This document shows, one piece after another, positions 46,912-60,188 of a DNA stretch of 64,000 nt. Origin of the DNA: Berberis thunbergii (lineage: Eukaryota; Streptophyta; Magnoliopsida; Ranunculales; Berberidaceae). The notes beneath the pieces were generated by a model. It was not told where the DNA came from, did not search any database, and worked only from the letters and a program-made list of their open reading frames with translations. The stretch covers positions 124,001 to 188,000 of the forward strand of contig QNQO01000595.1 in NCBI GenBank assembly GCA_003290165.1, read 5' to 3'. How positions within the stretch are numbered: the stretch's first letter is position 1; the number at the start of each line of letters is the position of its first letter. The translations under genes and the position numbers were made by a program.

Positions 46912-49900
46912 ATGGACGAGCTATTGGTAGCATTTCTCTCTATGTTCTTGGTTGTGGCGCTGATCCCACTCTATCTCTGGAAGCGTCGCCATACTTCGCA
47001 ATCTCCAGATGTTCAACATAGAGAAGAACCTCAGGTGATGAATTAGGTTTTCAATTTCATCTCTTTTGGTGTAAAAATTGTGTGAAATGTGTTTCTTTGA
47101 TCTGGGTTTTTGGTAACTTTTTTGTTTGTTAGGGGTTATGTGGTGAAATTGTTAGGGAAAGTTAGATTGGTTTTGGATCGAAATTGAATGGGTTGGTTAT
47201 AATTTGATTGTTGATTGAAAAATGGGTTGTTGATGTTGAGCTAAAAAAAATGTGTTCTTTGATGAAAAATGGGAGTTTTAATGACTGATAGATTGGTGTG
47301 GTATTTAGGTTGCACAAAGGGAGGCTGTGGTTCGTCCAGATGCGCATCGTCGAATGCGGAGGAGGCCAGCTGGTCGTGCCAGTACATCTTCAGCACCTGC
47401 TGCCCCAGTTGAAGGTTGGTGCTAGTCTGTTTTGTTTAGAGCATTTTGTGACTTATTTGAGACTTTAGAGTGTAATACGTTGAAATGAGGTTGGCTGACG
47501 AGTTGCGACTAAACCCTGACAGAATTTTGATCAGTTCTCAATAGTTTTGGGGGTTGCATTTTTATTTATTTAAAAAAAAAATTCAATCAGTGACGTATTC
47601 TCTATTTTCGTATGTTTTTCTCTCCTTACTTTGAGTTGTCTATCTTCAGTACATATCGATCTTAAGTGCACGTGGTGAAGAAGTATATAGTGCAGAACAT
47701 GCTGAAGGATTAGATACCCAAATCGGAATTGATTTAATTTCCGAGAATAAGTAATTTGATTTGGACAGCATGAATAAAACTGCAGATGTTATTTCAGGAA
47801 TATTATCTTTATTTCGATGCCGTGCACCGTGAGACAAAAAAATACTGCTATTGAGTGCTGATATATAGCTGTGATTTTCTTACTATCTCTATCGCCTAGG
47901 TCTCCAAGAGATCTTTAGGATCTATTGATGGTGTCTATCAATGCCAACATAAATCTTGGATGGGGTGTTTGGATTATACTTATGAATGAACTGCTAAAAA
48001 TAGTTTTGGCATGCAGAGAATCTTGATGGTAGTGATGAAGATGATGATACTGATACTGGCAGAGCAACGTCAAAAAAGGAGAGAAAGCGACAAGAACGAG
48101 AAGCACAACGACAGGTACAGTACAATGTTTCATTCCTAGTCTTCCTACTTCCTTCTTGTGATATACTATCAAAGGTATGAGCTAGGTGTTCAATAGCTAT
48201 AACATAAACGTGTATATTTTCTGAGTGCTGCAAACATAGTTTTTGTCACACTTTGGAACTCTATGTATTTATTGAGCTTGGTCCCCTGTTTCAGTTTATC
48301 CCCTAATTTGTCCCCTAATTTCTCTGATATTGGTAGACGGGCTTGGGAAAAAATGTTTCATGCATTAGTTTGGGTCCTTTGGAGAAAAAGGAAAAACAGA
48401 ATTTTCAGGGGGGTTTATACTAAAATTAGCCTTTGGCTCTGGAGTTGTACTTGGGAGTGTGTAAGTTTTATTTTTGTGGTGTGTGTAAGTGTTATTTTTC
48501 CACCGATCACTCTCCTTCTGTTGCATTAATACATACATTTTCTGTTTTTCTGATTTTAAAAAAAAAAAAAAAATTTGCACAAGGCAAGTTGAGGTGAGGC
48601 AGATAGATCCCTAATTCATATGAGAAAGGTTAGATTATCCTAAAGCATCAAGCTCCAAGAGAAAATTTTGATTAAAGAACCAGTGAGCGATAGTATATAC
48701 AAAAGAGGAAATGAAAACAAAAGTCTTCAATGATATTAGGGTAGGCAAGGGGTGTTAACCTAGTTGGATGTTTTGTTCCCCTATGATGCAATTATCCCCT
48801 TTGTTTTGTCTCCCACCCTTAAGTTCGAGTTCTCCCACCAACATATTTTTTTCTCGCTGTGTACCTCCCCGCCCCCCACATATTTTCTTTTTGGTGTTTT
48901 AATGAAGGTCTGAAACACATAGCACCCCCTTCCCTTTGATGTCGCATGACAATAAAGTCTAACAAGAAAATAAAGATTGCTGTCCATTTAGTTGAATACG
49001 ACTAAGGCCAGAAGCTCAACTTAAATCTGAAGATGGCTACTTAAAGAGAGAAGATTTTCTTTAGATCAGTCATTTTCTTTTTCATTTCCTACTGTTTCTT
49101 AAAATTATGTTCTTCCATTGGGTGGTACTGGTGGCCAGAGTACTTTCCTTACCTTGCCTCAAGCTTGATGCTATCTTGGGGAGGCTAGGAGAGTCTGTCA
49201 ATAGGAAAGTGCCATCTCTTGCAGTTGATGCCTGCAAAATTTGCAAAAGAGCTACTGGAATTAGGAGCTTGGTCCATTTTTTTCCCACTAATAGCTAGCT
49301 AAGTAACCTGAATGGGACATTAGTTGTTTTAGAACTTTGTCAAATCAATTCCCTAGTCTATGTTGTTTTGATGCATCGCATGCAATGCTCGCTCCATATT
49401 AATTATTTTTAGAGGATTTGGCTTGGACTCCCTCAAAGTCCTAATGCATATCCAACGTGTCATCCTTAATAATTTCATATTTCGGGTCCATAGACGGGCA
49501 CTGGGTAGCTTGATATTTTTGAAATTCTAATAAATTGTAGAGACATAAGGACACTATGTTCCTTGTGGCAAAATAAAGAATACAAACAGTTTTTGTAGTT
49601 TTTGTGGGTGTGTAAGGACCGCCCCTAAAAACCCCAGCTCACTTTCCAAAAAAAAGGACCACCCCTTTGGTCGGCCTAGGACAATGGGCACTGGCGGCCT
49701 GCCTATGTCGTGCCCATGCCCGTGTTGCGCCCAAGGTAAGCCCTCGCTCGCTTCATGATTAAGATATAGAAATCTAATGGAAAACATATTTCATATCATA
49801 TTTTAAAGCATATCTCGAAGAAGACATGTTGAAACGCATGACCTGTTTCTTCCAACCTTGATCATCTCACTTGTTGGGGAATTCCTTCTTTCTCAATGGA

Positions 49901-52900
49901 TCCTGTGTTATTAAAATAAATAAATAAATAAATAAATGTTTATAACCTATGAAAACCTTGTCAAAGTTAAAAAATTGAAAACCAATTGGAGCATCTTCAG
50001 ACCTCAAAACCAAGTTTAGAAGTAGACAAACAATTTGCACAACATGGATTAGAACATTGGCCTGACCTACTTTTAACACAGCCAGGTTCAAACCTGAGTT
50101 CAAATTTAGAAGACATGGGATCAAATGTGATAAACATGGGTTTGAACCTGATGTCTCAAGTTCGAACGGAAGTTTAAGTAACTCTAATGTTTCAAACCTG
50201 GAACTTGGCCGTCCAATTTTGATATTGGGACTTTCTAAAGCTATATTTAAAAAAATATATATTTGGAAAATTCCAAGAAATTTAGAATTTGATGTCTTAA
50301 TGGAATAAACATTAAAAAAGTATTCTTTTAAAAATTTCAAAAAAAAAAAATATATTTTTAATAAACTTGAGTTCATTGAGCCTTCTCGATAAAGTAATAT
50401 ACCCGATTTATGCAATTTGAATGCTCTGAATTACCATCAACACTTCATCTTGAATCTCAGTCATACTTGGTTTGGGGCGTGATGATATAACAAGCAATTG
50501 ACAAATTAATAAAATTTAGGAGTTATAAAAATATGACGTAGAAGAGAAGGGAGTTGGAATTCTATTGGCATGAGGCTCATACAAATCTCCAAGAGAGCAA
50601 TACTTGTAAAACATCACTCTATGGAATTAATTCATATATTCTTTTGGTTTCTATTTTCTAATATTTGGAAGGCTAGCGACTATAACCCTGTATATAGGCT
50701 TCATGTTCCGACCCAACTTGCTCTAGATAATTTACGTCGATTGAACTTTACTACCTAGAAATATGAAGAAGCATTGACTCAACCAGGGACCACTTGACCC
50801 ATTAACACATTGACTCTAGATGATTAACTCTTGCTCTGCATAGATAATTAACCCTTGCACTCTCACAAACATAAGCTAAATAGTAGACCTTGACTGTCTA
50901 CACACAATTTTCAAACAATGTAAAATTCTGACATCCCCTTTTAAGTTAAGATTTTGGAATTTCCTAATTTTTCCACACTAATCTCCTGGTCTTGTATCCA
51001 CGCGCCTTTGTCTTGCACTGGATTCTCTTTTCTTTAACATCTTTGAAAAGCAATGGTGATGGCGAAGGTCTGCGTATATCATTATACTATGTGTTTTTAT
51101 TTTTTATCAACTTCATTATTTTATCAATGTTTATTTTCAGCCTTATATTTTTGTCATTCCAAAAATAGTGTCTTCTTGGTCATATTTTGACAAGTTCTCT
51201 TTTGATGTGGCATATAATCTTTGGAAGGCTGAAGAGGCAGCACGCGAGTCGAGACAAACTAAGCAAGATCGATATGCAGAAATGAGGCGGAGGAAGGATG
51301 AGGAGCGTGAAGCAGAAGAGCATCAATTGGTACATTGATCACCTTTCTCATCGTTGTTTTTATAGATTAGATCTTCTTTTTTTAATGTCGCTAGTTATTC
51401 ATTTACCTTTTTAGGAAGAGGAAGCCAGGGAACGCAAAGCTAAGGAAGAGGAGGCTGCAGCAAAGGAGTTTGAGCAGTGGAAAGGGGCATTTTCAGTTGA
51501 TGAAGAAGGTACCATAGAGAGTGAAGTGCAAGACGGAAGTCAGGGCTTGCTTTTCGATTTTGTGGAATACATTAAGGTATGTTTGTCTTATACTACTTTA
51601 CAGGTTTTTTAGCATCATGAATAAGTTTTTCCCGTTTGTTTTGCCCGACAAAAAGAAAGGTTTAACAATTAATGAAGCTCTGTGATAACCTTTGTAACAA
51701 TCAAGTTTGACATACCATGGCATCTGGTCTCCAAATTTATGGATAAAAGAGGGGCAAATTCCTGCTGATGAATTACGAAAAACTTATGATTGTGTAAGCA
51801 AGTTGAATAAATGGGTGCAAGTTTTGATTGTTTTACATAATCTTGCAGAAACACAAGTGTGTCCCATTAGAAGATCTTGCTGCAGAGTTCAAACTACGAA
51901 CGCAGGTAATCTACAAAAACTTGCTCAATTTTATATTTGTTGTAAAAACAGCTAGAGATTCATGTGCATTGGGAGCACAAAGGGAAAAGTTTACTTTCTT
52001 TTCCTAGACTTCAACAACCAATCTAGTGAAACTTGCGACATTTTATACTACAGAATTTAGCTCATTATCGTTTGTGCTAGTCCTTTGGCTGCAAAGCAGT
52101 TAATATCTTGCAAAAGTTCTCCAGAAGATGTCCTTTTTACTTTCTACGAAAAGACTAGCAAAGCGTATACCTTCATTTAATAGAGACTTGTACGATGTAA
52201 CTCAGATTGGACAATCAATGCAGACATGCCATGATAAACCAATAGGCAGAGAATTGGATGTGACCGATGAACTCTTATCATTACTTTTGTATCTTGGAAA
52301 CCAAATCTAGAAAATATGATGGCTAGGTAGCAGGTAGAGACAGAGTGGTGGAGAGAGAGAAAGATGGTCGTGAAGGGGAAAAAATAAGTGATGCTCTGTA
52401 TTTTGCATAGATCAATGGAAGCCTTAGGGGACTACATTTCCTAGGTTTGGCGTGCTTCTTGACAATAACTGAAGTATTTTGTAGTTCTGGATTGTCAAGA
52501 GTCAATTCTGTATTTGTGAGTGATGTCTTGTGTGATTCTGGATGTCTTACTTTTCTGCAGGGCAATGGGCAAACATCACAACCACTAACTTCTTAGACGT
52601 GGGCATAACCATCTATAAATACTGCTATTTTAACGGTGCTTTGCATTGTGTTTGTGCACTGCTACTTAATCATTTAAATATGATTTTGAAGCATTATTTG
52701 CGTATGACATTCTCTTGTACCCTTGAAATCTTTTCCATGAGATAGTCTTTGTACCTGGACCGAACTACCTGGATGATGCTATTTTTATTATCAATAATCT
52801 TGTAGTTAAGAATGTGATTTTTTCCATGCAGGAATGTATCAATCGGATTATCTCACTGGAAAGTATGGGTATGTTTTCTCTCTTATTTACAGTCGTGAAG

Positions 52901-53198
52901 TTGATATTTTTTTTGCTGACATTTTTTATTTATTGATATACTGGGAACGCATGCACGTAGGTAACATATACTGGGTTTCTTATTGTCTTCAGGGCGCCTG
53001 TCTGGTGTCATGGACGATCGAGGGAAGTACATTTACATTTCACAAGAGGAAATGAAAGCAGTAGCTGACTACATCAAGCGTGAGGGTAGGGTTAGTATCT
53101 CACATCTAGCCAGTAAATCCAACCAGTTCATTGATTTGGAACCAAAAGCACAGTTTGTCGATGATAGTAACAACTCTGAGGAGATCAGTGTTGCTTAA
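46912..53198 (+). CDS. DDRGK1: DDRGK domain-containing protein 1 (UFBP1), eight exons
   Basis: This ER-anchored partner of the UFL1 ligase acts in UFM1 conjugation. The exons are 46912-47034, 47309-47414, 48017-48114, 51228-51329, 51415-51576, 51849-51905, 52832-52868 and 52993-53198. All join in frame to give 296 residues, the normal size. Residues 1-22 form an N-terminal membrane anchor ([20 protein letters not shown]), followed by a basic segment. An acidic patch [11 protein letters not shown] follows, then a long charged helix ([34 protein letters not shown]). The C-terminal winged-helix part carries [20 protein letters not shown] and the name-giving [10 protein letters not shown]. Exon 4 uses an acceptor with a weak pyrimidine tract (TTTGGAAG). 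Intron 3 is 3.1 kb and hosts an L1 tail and a SINE-like piece. Confidence 0.96.
48300..48573 (+). pseudogene. L1-type LINE tail in DDRGK1 intron 3
   Basis: [20 protein letters not shown] and NRIFRG match the C-terminal block of plant L1 ORF2. An A-tail of about 16 bases (48558-48573) follows. The 5' end is approximate. Confidence 0.7.
48745..48880 (+). mobile_element. SINE-like sequence in DDRGK1 intron 3
   Basis: TTAACCTAGTTGG resembles a polymerase III A box and AAGTTCGAGTTCTCC, about 70 bases later, a B box. The pattern suits a tRNA-derived SINE. The ends were not resolved. Confidence 0.35.
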
Positions 53199-54518
53199 CA
53201 ATGTATTACAACTTTTATGTTAACAAAATAGTTCAAAGAATGTTTCCTTACTGATGTAGCTGTTATTTTGATTCTTTAATCCTTAGAACTAACAGGAAAG
53301 TTAATTAGATGTGTGGTGAAAGGCAGATGCCGTAATAGGTGATTTGTAAAGGTTGTATGCAAGCTTTTAAAGTTCATGGGTTCAACATTTTAGTTATTTG
53401 TACATGGCGCGTATGTTTTACAGTGTCAGGAGTTAGTATTAATTCTCAGTAAGTTGTTATCCTTTCCCAGAAATTCAAAGTTATGGGTTGAATCGATCTT
53501 GGTGAAAATTTTGGCATATAAGTCACGCCTAAACAGGTACTTTCTGGATATATAACCTGCTGCACTTCGGAACTTGATTCCTGTTAAATTTATGTGCGAT
53601 TAGAATTAATAGACCATCTATACTAACTCTGCTTTTGGTAGACAATTAAGAATAAATTGTTTACGATGCTCCATACTTATTTGTTTCATCACATATAACT
53701 GGCTTGGTTGCTCATCCACACCTCCTTTGCTTCGTCCTTACCCCAGCAAGTTTCTGTGCAGAGTGGAGTTGAATCACCATCTCAACATTTATTTCACTTT
53801 GAGCAAATTGGGTTCATTTTTGCATATACTCTTGCATTTAGTGCTCTCTATAATTTGTCTGTGATTTGTTTTGCGTATTTTTAGTGTGAAAGTCACATGG
53901 TGACTTGCTTTGAGCATGTCTCTTAGGTGCAATGTCATTCTCATGATTTGATCAAAAAAATTTCAGTGAAAATAATCAAAAAAATGAAGGATAAACAATC
54001 TGGCATTCAAAATTTGTATACCGATCTGGAAAAATGATTTGATCAAGTGTAATCCTATACGTAGGGACTTAAAACTACAAACATGACCTTGCATATCGTG
54101 TGTGCTTAACAAAAGTGCAAAGCCAGGACATGCCAACGATGACCTATATTCTTATTCTTAATGGAAATTTTTTTTCATCCCATGTTTTGCTAAAATCACC
54201 CAGTTACTAAAAAAAATCCCATGTTTAGGTTTTTATTTTCTAAAATCACCCAAACTAAACTAAATATTTTCTTTTTATTAACCTAAACCCTACCCTTGAC
54301 TAAAACCGAACAGTCGGTTCAACAACTTAGGACTGAAAAACTAAAAACTTCTCACGATGCACTCCTCCATCTCCAACGATTTAGGTTCTACAATCTCTTA
54401 CTCTCATCCATCTCAAACAATATCTACTTCTTCTCCCTCCTTTGTATCCAATGACCCAGGCTGGTCGTTTCAGCCATTGAAAAATGACTAGGGCTAGTCT
54501 TTTTGACAATCCCAAAAT
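53199..54518. other. Downstream of DDRGK1, nothing else recognised
   Basis: Presumed 3' UTR and intergenic sequence without further features. Confidence 0.4.
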
Positions 54519-54526
54519 GACTTACC

Positions 54527-55168
54527 TAGGGGTGGGCACAGGACGGGATGGACCTCATTCCGCTATTTCGAATTCTGGACAGGATAGACTTCATTCCGGT
54601 CTCGTCCTCATCCCAAACGGTTTCGAGACAGGATGAACATGTATTGGAGATGAATTCTTTCATATTACAAGTGTTTATATAGATTCTAATCAAATATAAA
54701 AACACCATGTCAATCTTCTTTTTCAAAAGCCTTAAGTGGATACTTATGGCCAAAGGTGTGATGGCTCAGTGGCGGATGTATTTCACAATATTTTTGTTTT
54801 GAATTGTACGAATTCAAAGGAGTATGCAAAGTTAGATAAATAAATAAAATCTCCTCAATGCTAATGAATTAATGTTTTATAAAAAAGAAGGAAAATAACA
54901 ACAAAGATTGGTTTCACCTTCAGCGGTTGTTTAATGAATTGGGTATGGTTTACAGTGTATCCATTGTCACAGTAAGACAGTTAATTGACTAAGTTCTAAC
55001 CTAAGTGAGACTTAATTAAAATTTTAAAATATTAAAATTAATAAATAATAATAAATATTGACCAAAGAAAGAAAGCCAGTAAATCGAGATGAGTTTGATC
55101 AATTCCAAAAAGACCTAGAAAAAATCGGAACATAACGAGAGGGGATCGGGATGGGATGCTCACCCCTA
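54527..55168. mobile_element. hAT-type element with CGGGATGGGAT motifs
   Basis: The ends are TAGGGGTGGGCA and TGCTCACCCCTA inverted. The flanks are GACTTACC (54519-54526) and GACTCACC (55169-55176), 7 of 8. Subterminal motifs (GACGGGATGGAC, GATCGGGATGGGAT) link it to the element at 7234-8116. Length is 642 bp. Confidence 0.85.
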
Positions 55169-55176
55169 GACTCACC

Positions 55177-55844
55177 TTAGTATTTTTTTTTTTTTTAAAT
55201 AAGACCAGGACTTGTCATTTCGATTATTAAAAAAGACCAGGGTTAGTCATTTTGACAATAACGAAGTGAAAAGTTAGTCATTTCGACAGGACAACGACTT
55301 TTCACAAAAATATAGCATATATTGTACAAGCATGTCAATTGCAAACCAAATTAAAAATAATCGCAAGCAACACAAGAGAGCTAGAAAGAAGGTCGGAAGG
55401 AATACTAATATTGAGAGATTATTACATTGGCTAACCATTTGTTTAGTTAGTATTGTAAGAAAAACAACAATATCTTATATGGCCAAGAAACATGGAGGGA
55501 ACTAAAATAACTAACATTCAAACACACCACAAATTATTTCAAAAAATAGTTACACACATAGATTTCCCTCTTCTGAAATTCTGTTAACCACTTAGAGGTG
55601 GAAAATTCAGCTGACTTAGTCACCCTCGTAAATTATCGCAAATGCAAACCTAAACTCGAAAATGGAACTTTTACACCCACTATTTCTCCATCAACTTATC
55701 TCCCTCGAGTTTTCTTCTTCTAGTAATCACTGAATCCACCGTTAAAGCTCCAAAACACCCCTTCTACTTCATTCTTTGTCCCTTGAGGACCCCATGCCTG
55801 AGGCTCCAGACCCGCTTTGATTTCTTTCTTCCGAGGGGAAGACA
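55177..55844. other. Upstream region of the COBRA-like gene
   Basis: Presumed promoter and 5' UTR. No clear TATA box was selected. Confidence 0.35.
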
Positions 55845-58307
55845 ATGAAAATGGCGTCTAGATCGCTCTTTTTGTTGTTTTTCTCATATAACATATTCAA
55901 TCTAGTTAGTACCCAGGATTATGAATTTCCTCCATCTGATCCAAGTGGCGGTGGTGGTGGTGCTGCTGCTGATGCACCACCAAAACCACCCAAGGCAGTC
56001 AATAGTTGCAATGGGGTCTTCCTAACCTACATTTTCACATCGAGGGAGAAAGAGTATCCACATGTGAAGAATGCAACAGCACAATCATGGTCTTTCAAAT
56101 CCATGGCAACCATATTGAATACAGGTAATTTGTAATGGATGTAGATCATTTATTTGTTTTCACATTGCCACGTCTATGTACAAATTCTAAACTCCTTATG
56201 TGTGTATATATATATATATATATATTTGAATCAATTATGGGGTATTCTGATGCAGGGGATGTGGATCTCAAGGCATGGAATATGTACATCGGATTCCAAC
56301 ACAAGGAAATCTTGGTGTCAGCGGGTGGAGCAGTGTTGATTGGCGCAGAGGATTTCCCAGCTGATGTGAGCAACGGGACAACTATTTCTGGTTATCCACA
56401 AGCAGATTTGAAGACAGCTATTGAAACTGCTGGAGATATGACCCAAATTCAGGCACAGATTGAGTTCACCGGAACAATGTTTGGTTTGAAACCTCCTGCA
56501 GTCCCAATGCCTAAAAATATTAAACTTGAGAATGATGGGTTCAAATGTCCAAAGGCAACTCGTAAAGGTTAGTGCCACACTTTTGTTTTGGAAAATTTTC
56601 AAAGAAGGATTACATATTAGGTATTGCCTGATCAAACATACATGACTTCCTTTAAATGTTTTAAAACTTGACCATTCTCTAAATTGAGGATAGTGTATTA
56701 GGGATCAGAATAAATGGAATCATAAATTACTTGAACACAAGCTACAAGAAGTTTAAATGATCTAGGTCTTCAATCTAGCTTAAAAGATCCTTAAATATTT
56801 GATGCACATTTTGTTTTTTTGGGTTCTCAGTGAATCAACATGTATGCCTAGTAGATTGTTGATCTTGTCTATGTTTTTTTCTTCTACAGGGAGTACAATG
56901 TATGTGTGTTGTGTCAAGGACAAGAAATACAAGGCCAAAAGTACCAAAATCAAGTTCTTACCTCGCCAGTACGGTGATCTCAACTTTGCATATGATGTCA
57001 CCCAATCTTTCGAAGGAAAATATCAGGCTCAAGTAACTATGGACAACAACAGCCCCCTCGGACGCCTTGATCACTGGAACTTGACATGGGAGTGGATGAG
57101 AGGAGAATTCATATACTCAATGAAAGGAGCCTACACTCCTAAGAGAGACCCTTCTGACTGCCTTTATAGCCCATCAGCGCAGTACTATCAAGATTTGGAT
57201 TTCAGCCAAGTCATGAATTGTCAAAAGAAACCAGTCATAGTAGATCTTCCCCCAGATAGAGCCAAGGATGAAAAGATTGGAAACATACCAAATTGTTGTA
57301 AAAATGGAACTCTCCTTCCAGCAGTTATGGATGAGAGCAAAGCGAGGTCGATATTCCAATTAGAGGTCTTCAAGATTCCTCCTGATATGAATAAAACAGC
57401 TCTGTATCCACCGCAGAGTTGGAGAATTGATGGAATACTTAATCCAACTTATAAGTGTGGCGCTCCAATCAGGGTAGATCCATCAGAATTTCCAGACCCA
57501 AGTGGGCTTGCAGGGGAGACTTATGCGATAGCAACTTGGCAAATTGTGTGCAACATCACTAAGCCGAAAGACGAGAGTTCTAGGTGTTGTGTTTCATTTT
57601 CAGCCTACTACAATGCCTCTGTTGTTCCATGTAACACATGCGCTTGTGGTTGCCCAAACACTGATAATTGTAATCCAAATGCCCAAGCAATGCTTCTTCC
57701 ATCTCAAGCACAACTTGTTCCTTTTGAAAATAGAACATCGAAAGCGAAAGCTTGGGCACATCTCAAAAAGAAACCTATTCCCAACCCCCTACCTTGTCCT
57801 GATAATTGTGGGGTAAGCATAAATTGGCACATAAACTCTGATTATAAGAAAGGGTGGACAGCTCGGATCACTCTATTTAATTGGATTGAGGTCAACTTTG
57901 AGGACTGGTTTGCCGCAGTTCAGCTGCCTAAAGCTTATAAAGGTTTCGAAAAGATTTATTCATTCAATGGAACAGAACTTCCAGATAAAAGTCACACCAT
58001 TTTCTTCCAAGGATTGAAGGGTCTAACTTTCCTAATGGGAGAAGTGAATGGGACAAATCCAGAGAAGGATCCACGTGTACCAGGTAAGCAACAATCAGTG
58101 GTTTCGTTTACGAAGAAGGAAACACCAGGGATAAATGTAGCAAAGGGAGACGGGTTTCCTACGAGAGTGTTTTTCAATGGAGAAGAATGCTCTCTTCCTA
58201 AGGAGATACCTATTGCAACCAGTAGTGCGTGGTCTCATGTCAGTGTTCTACCTGTACTTTTCCTGGCTATTATCATGTCTCTGCTAATGATCGATCCCTT
58301 GCACTGA
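55845..58307 (+). CDS. COBL7: COBRA-like protein, COBL7-type, three exons
   Basis: A GPI-anchored wall protein of the COBRA family, which helps orient or organise cellulose. The exons are 55845-56124, 56256-56567 and 56890-58307, in frame, giving 669 residues. A signal peptide (about residues 1-24) is followed by a Gly/Ala/Pro linker. The extra N-terminal domain (about 50-200) marks the long subgroup to which Arabidopsis COBL7-COBL11 belong. The COBRA domain comes next, with the cysteine motif CCVSFSAYYN and the C-rich CNTCACGCPN near residue 430. Several N-glycosylation sites follow. The tail VLPVLFLAIIMSLLM is a GPI-addition signal. A second ATG two codons downstream could also start the protein. 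The subgroup is clear; the exact paralogue number is a guess. Confidence 0.95.
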
Positions 58308-59506
58308 TGATCATCCCACATTGGCTATCCAAGTCTTCTCTGGTCTTATTTCCTCTGTTTTAGTCCTTGTACTCTTCAGCTTACAACCATATGAATGGCG
58401 AGTCTGGTTATCATTACCGAATAACAATGCTCCTATTCAGGATAAATCCATTCTCCTGATAGCACTCTCCGACCTAGAGAATTTAAGAAACAAACGCTAC
58501 ACATTCAATACTGAGAAGCTTGTTTGGCATGGAGCGGTCTCATCTAGTCTAAGGCATGTATTGGTTGTAATTGTTTTTCTTTCACTTTTGGGATTTTCAT
58601 TGAATTTGAAGGGAAGTAATTCATGTAAGAGCTGTCTACTATAGGATGTTTGATTATTAGGTTAACAGTAACACAGCGTTCACAGTTTGATCAATATCTA
58701 TCATTGTTACTACTATAATTTTCACTTGCTTATTCTTTAACTATGCAACATCTTCTGAAAGCACTTTTAATAGAGCTTTTTAGCAGTCTACTCCAATTTT
58801 AAGTGTTCCTCTGATCATGACATTTTGTGATTGAAATCATTTAAGTTTTAGGCAAAAACAACAAACAAATGTTTTCTTCCCCAATCAATCCCGATAAACT
58901 AAGAAACTGTTTAAAGTAAACCCAAATGCAGGCCAAAGCAAGATATCCCCAATATCAATCACTTATTTCATTGAGTAAATTCAGTTTTTCTGGAACAAGT
59001 TTTAAATCCTGGAGCAATGGATAGTAAAAAGAAGAAGAGATTCAGAGATCTTGAAGGAGAATCGGAAAAAAAGGAGGAAATTATAGAAGAGTGAAAGTTC
59101 AGCGGAAACTTTAGAAGATAGAAGAAGCATTAAAAGGATGACAGATCGGAGAAAATAAGCCTACAACTTCTTTTGTAATTGAAATACCTAAAACAATTCC
59201 TTAATCTAAGTCTTAATAATACCTAAACATGTTAAAACAATAGGATGTCCTATATCAGATCCCATTCCCAACTACTTGACGCGAAATCCTTCATTTTGAG
59301 CCAAATATCCAACTTATACAAATATACACATTTTTAACTCTTTCTGTCCTCACCACCATTAAAAATCAATTAGCACATCTTATGTATAAGACAATGGAGA
59401 AATTCCATTACCTAAACAAATGATATTAGATACCATTAATTAACCAGCTCATATTAACGCGTTGATTTCATCACCAGATGATACAGTTGTTACAATAAAA
59501 CATCCT
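58308..59506. other. 3' UTR of the COBRA-like gene and intergenic sequence
   Basis: The first roughly 350 bases are open in one frame but look like 3' UTR. No other gene was identified. Confidence 0.4.
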
Positions 59507-59514
59507 TATTTAAG
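59507..59514 (+). promoter_or_regulatory. Possible TATA box of the NHL/LEA2 gene
   Basis: TATTTAAG, about 103 bases before the ATG at 59610. Confidence 0.4.
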
Positions 59515-59609
59515 GAGCTCCAGTATTGGAACAATCTCCATAACCTCCTTGATCTTCCATCCTTTCAAACAAAAATTTCACAGTTTACCCAGCAATCAGA
59601 TTGAGGAAC

Positions 59610-60188
59610 ATGGAAAGTGTTAAAAGCTCTTCTCGCCGTCGCCTTAAAATCTGTTGTTTTGTTACTACAGGTATCCTAGTTCTTCTCATAGTAACTTTGG
59701 TAATTCTTTACTTTGCTGTCTTGAAGCCTAAGGAACCAATAGCCTTTGCTTATCCAGTGCAGCTTAATAAGTTAGACTTTACGATCTTTCCTGTTCTGAG
59801 ACTCAACGTAACACTAGGCCTTGTTGTTAACATTAACAACCGTAATTATGGAAGTTTCAAGTATGATGCCACAACAGCTCATGTTAGTTACAGAGGAGAG
59901 ATTGTTGCACAAGCTCCGATTTCAGCTGACAGGATCCCAGCGCGCGCAAAGCATAATGTTAGCACATCTGTGGAGATTCTTGCTGATAAGTTGGTACTAA
60001 ATCCTTTGTTTTTGGCGGAAGTTGCTACTGGGACAGTAAACTTCACGTCTTTAACCACCCTCCAAGGTAAGGTGAATGTTTTCAACATCTTGAAGATGAA
60101 GGGGACTGCACGTAGCTTCTGTGACATTTCTATCTACCTCAAACTTCAGTATGCAGATTCTACATGCTATTCAAAAATGACCATGTGA
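59610..60188 (+). CDS. NDR1/HIN1-like (LEA_2) membrane protein
   Basis: A single-exon frame of 192 residues, starting at the ATG at 59610 (MESVKSSSRRRLKICCFV). An in-frame TTG nine bases earlier is not a likely start. A basic cytosolic N-terminus precedes one transmembrane helix (about residues 18-41, TTGILVLLIVTLVILYFAVL). The rest is a LEA_2-type beta domain with LGLVVNINNRNYGSFKYDAT, and the C-terminal CDISIYLKLQ. Two or three N-glycosylation sites (NVT, NVS, NFT) suit an extracytosolic domain. The family includes NDR1 and HIN1, linked to defence at the plasma membrane, but many members have no known role. Confidence 0.9.
   Translation: MESVKSSSRRRLKICCFVTTGILVLLIVTLVILYFAVLKPKEPIAFAYPVQLNKLDFTIFPVLRLNVTLGLVVNINNRNYGSFKYDATTAHVSYRGEIVAQAPISADRIPARAKHNVSTSVEILADKLVLNPLFLAEVATGTVNFTSLTTLQGKVNVFNILKMKGTARSFCDISIYLKLQYADSTCYSKMTM

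Noticed and set aside
58321..58644. 107-codon frame directly after the COBRA-like gene
   Set aside because: It lies where the 3' UTR should be, has no recognisable domain, and its composition matches surrounding non-coding sequence.
59601..59609. Start of the NHL/LEA2 gene at 59601
   Set aside because: The codon there is TTG; the first in-frame ATG is at 59610 and gives the usual short basic N-terminus.
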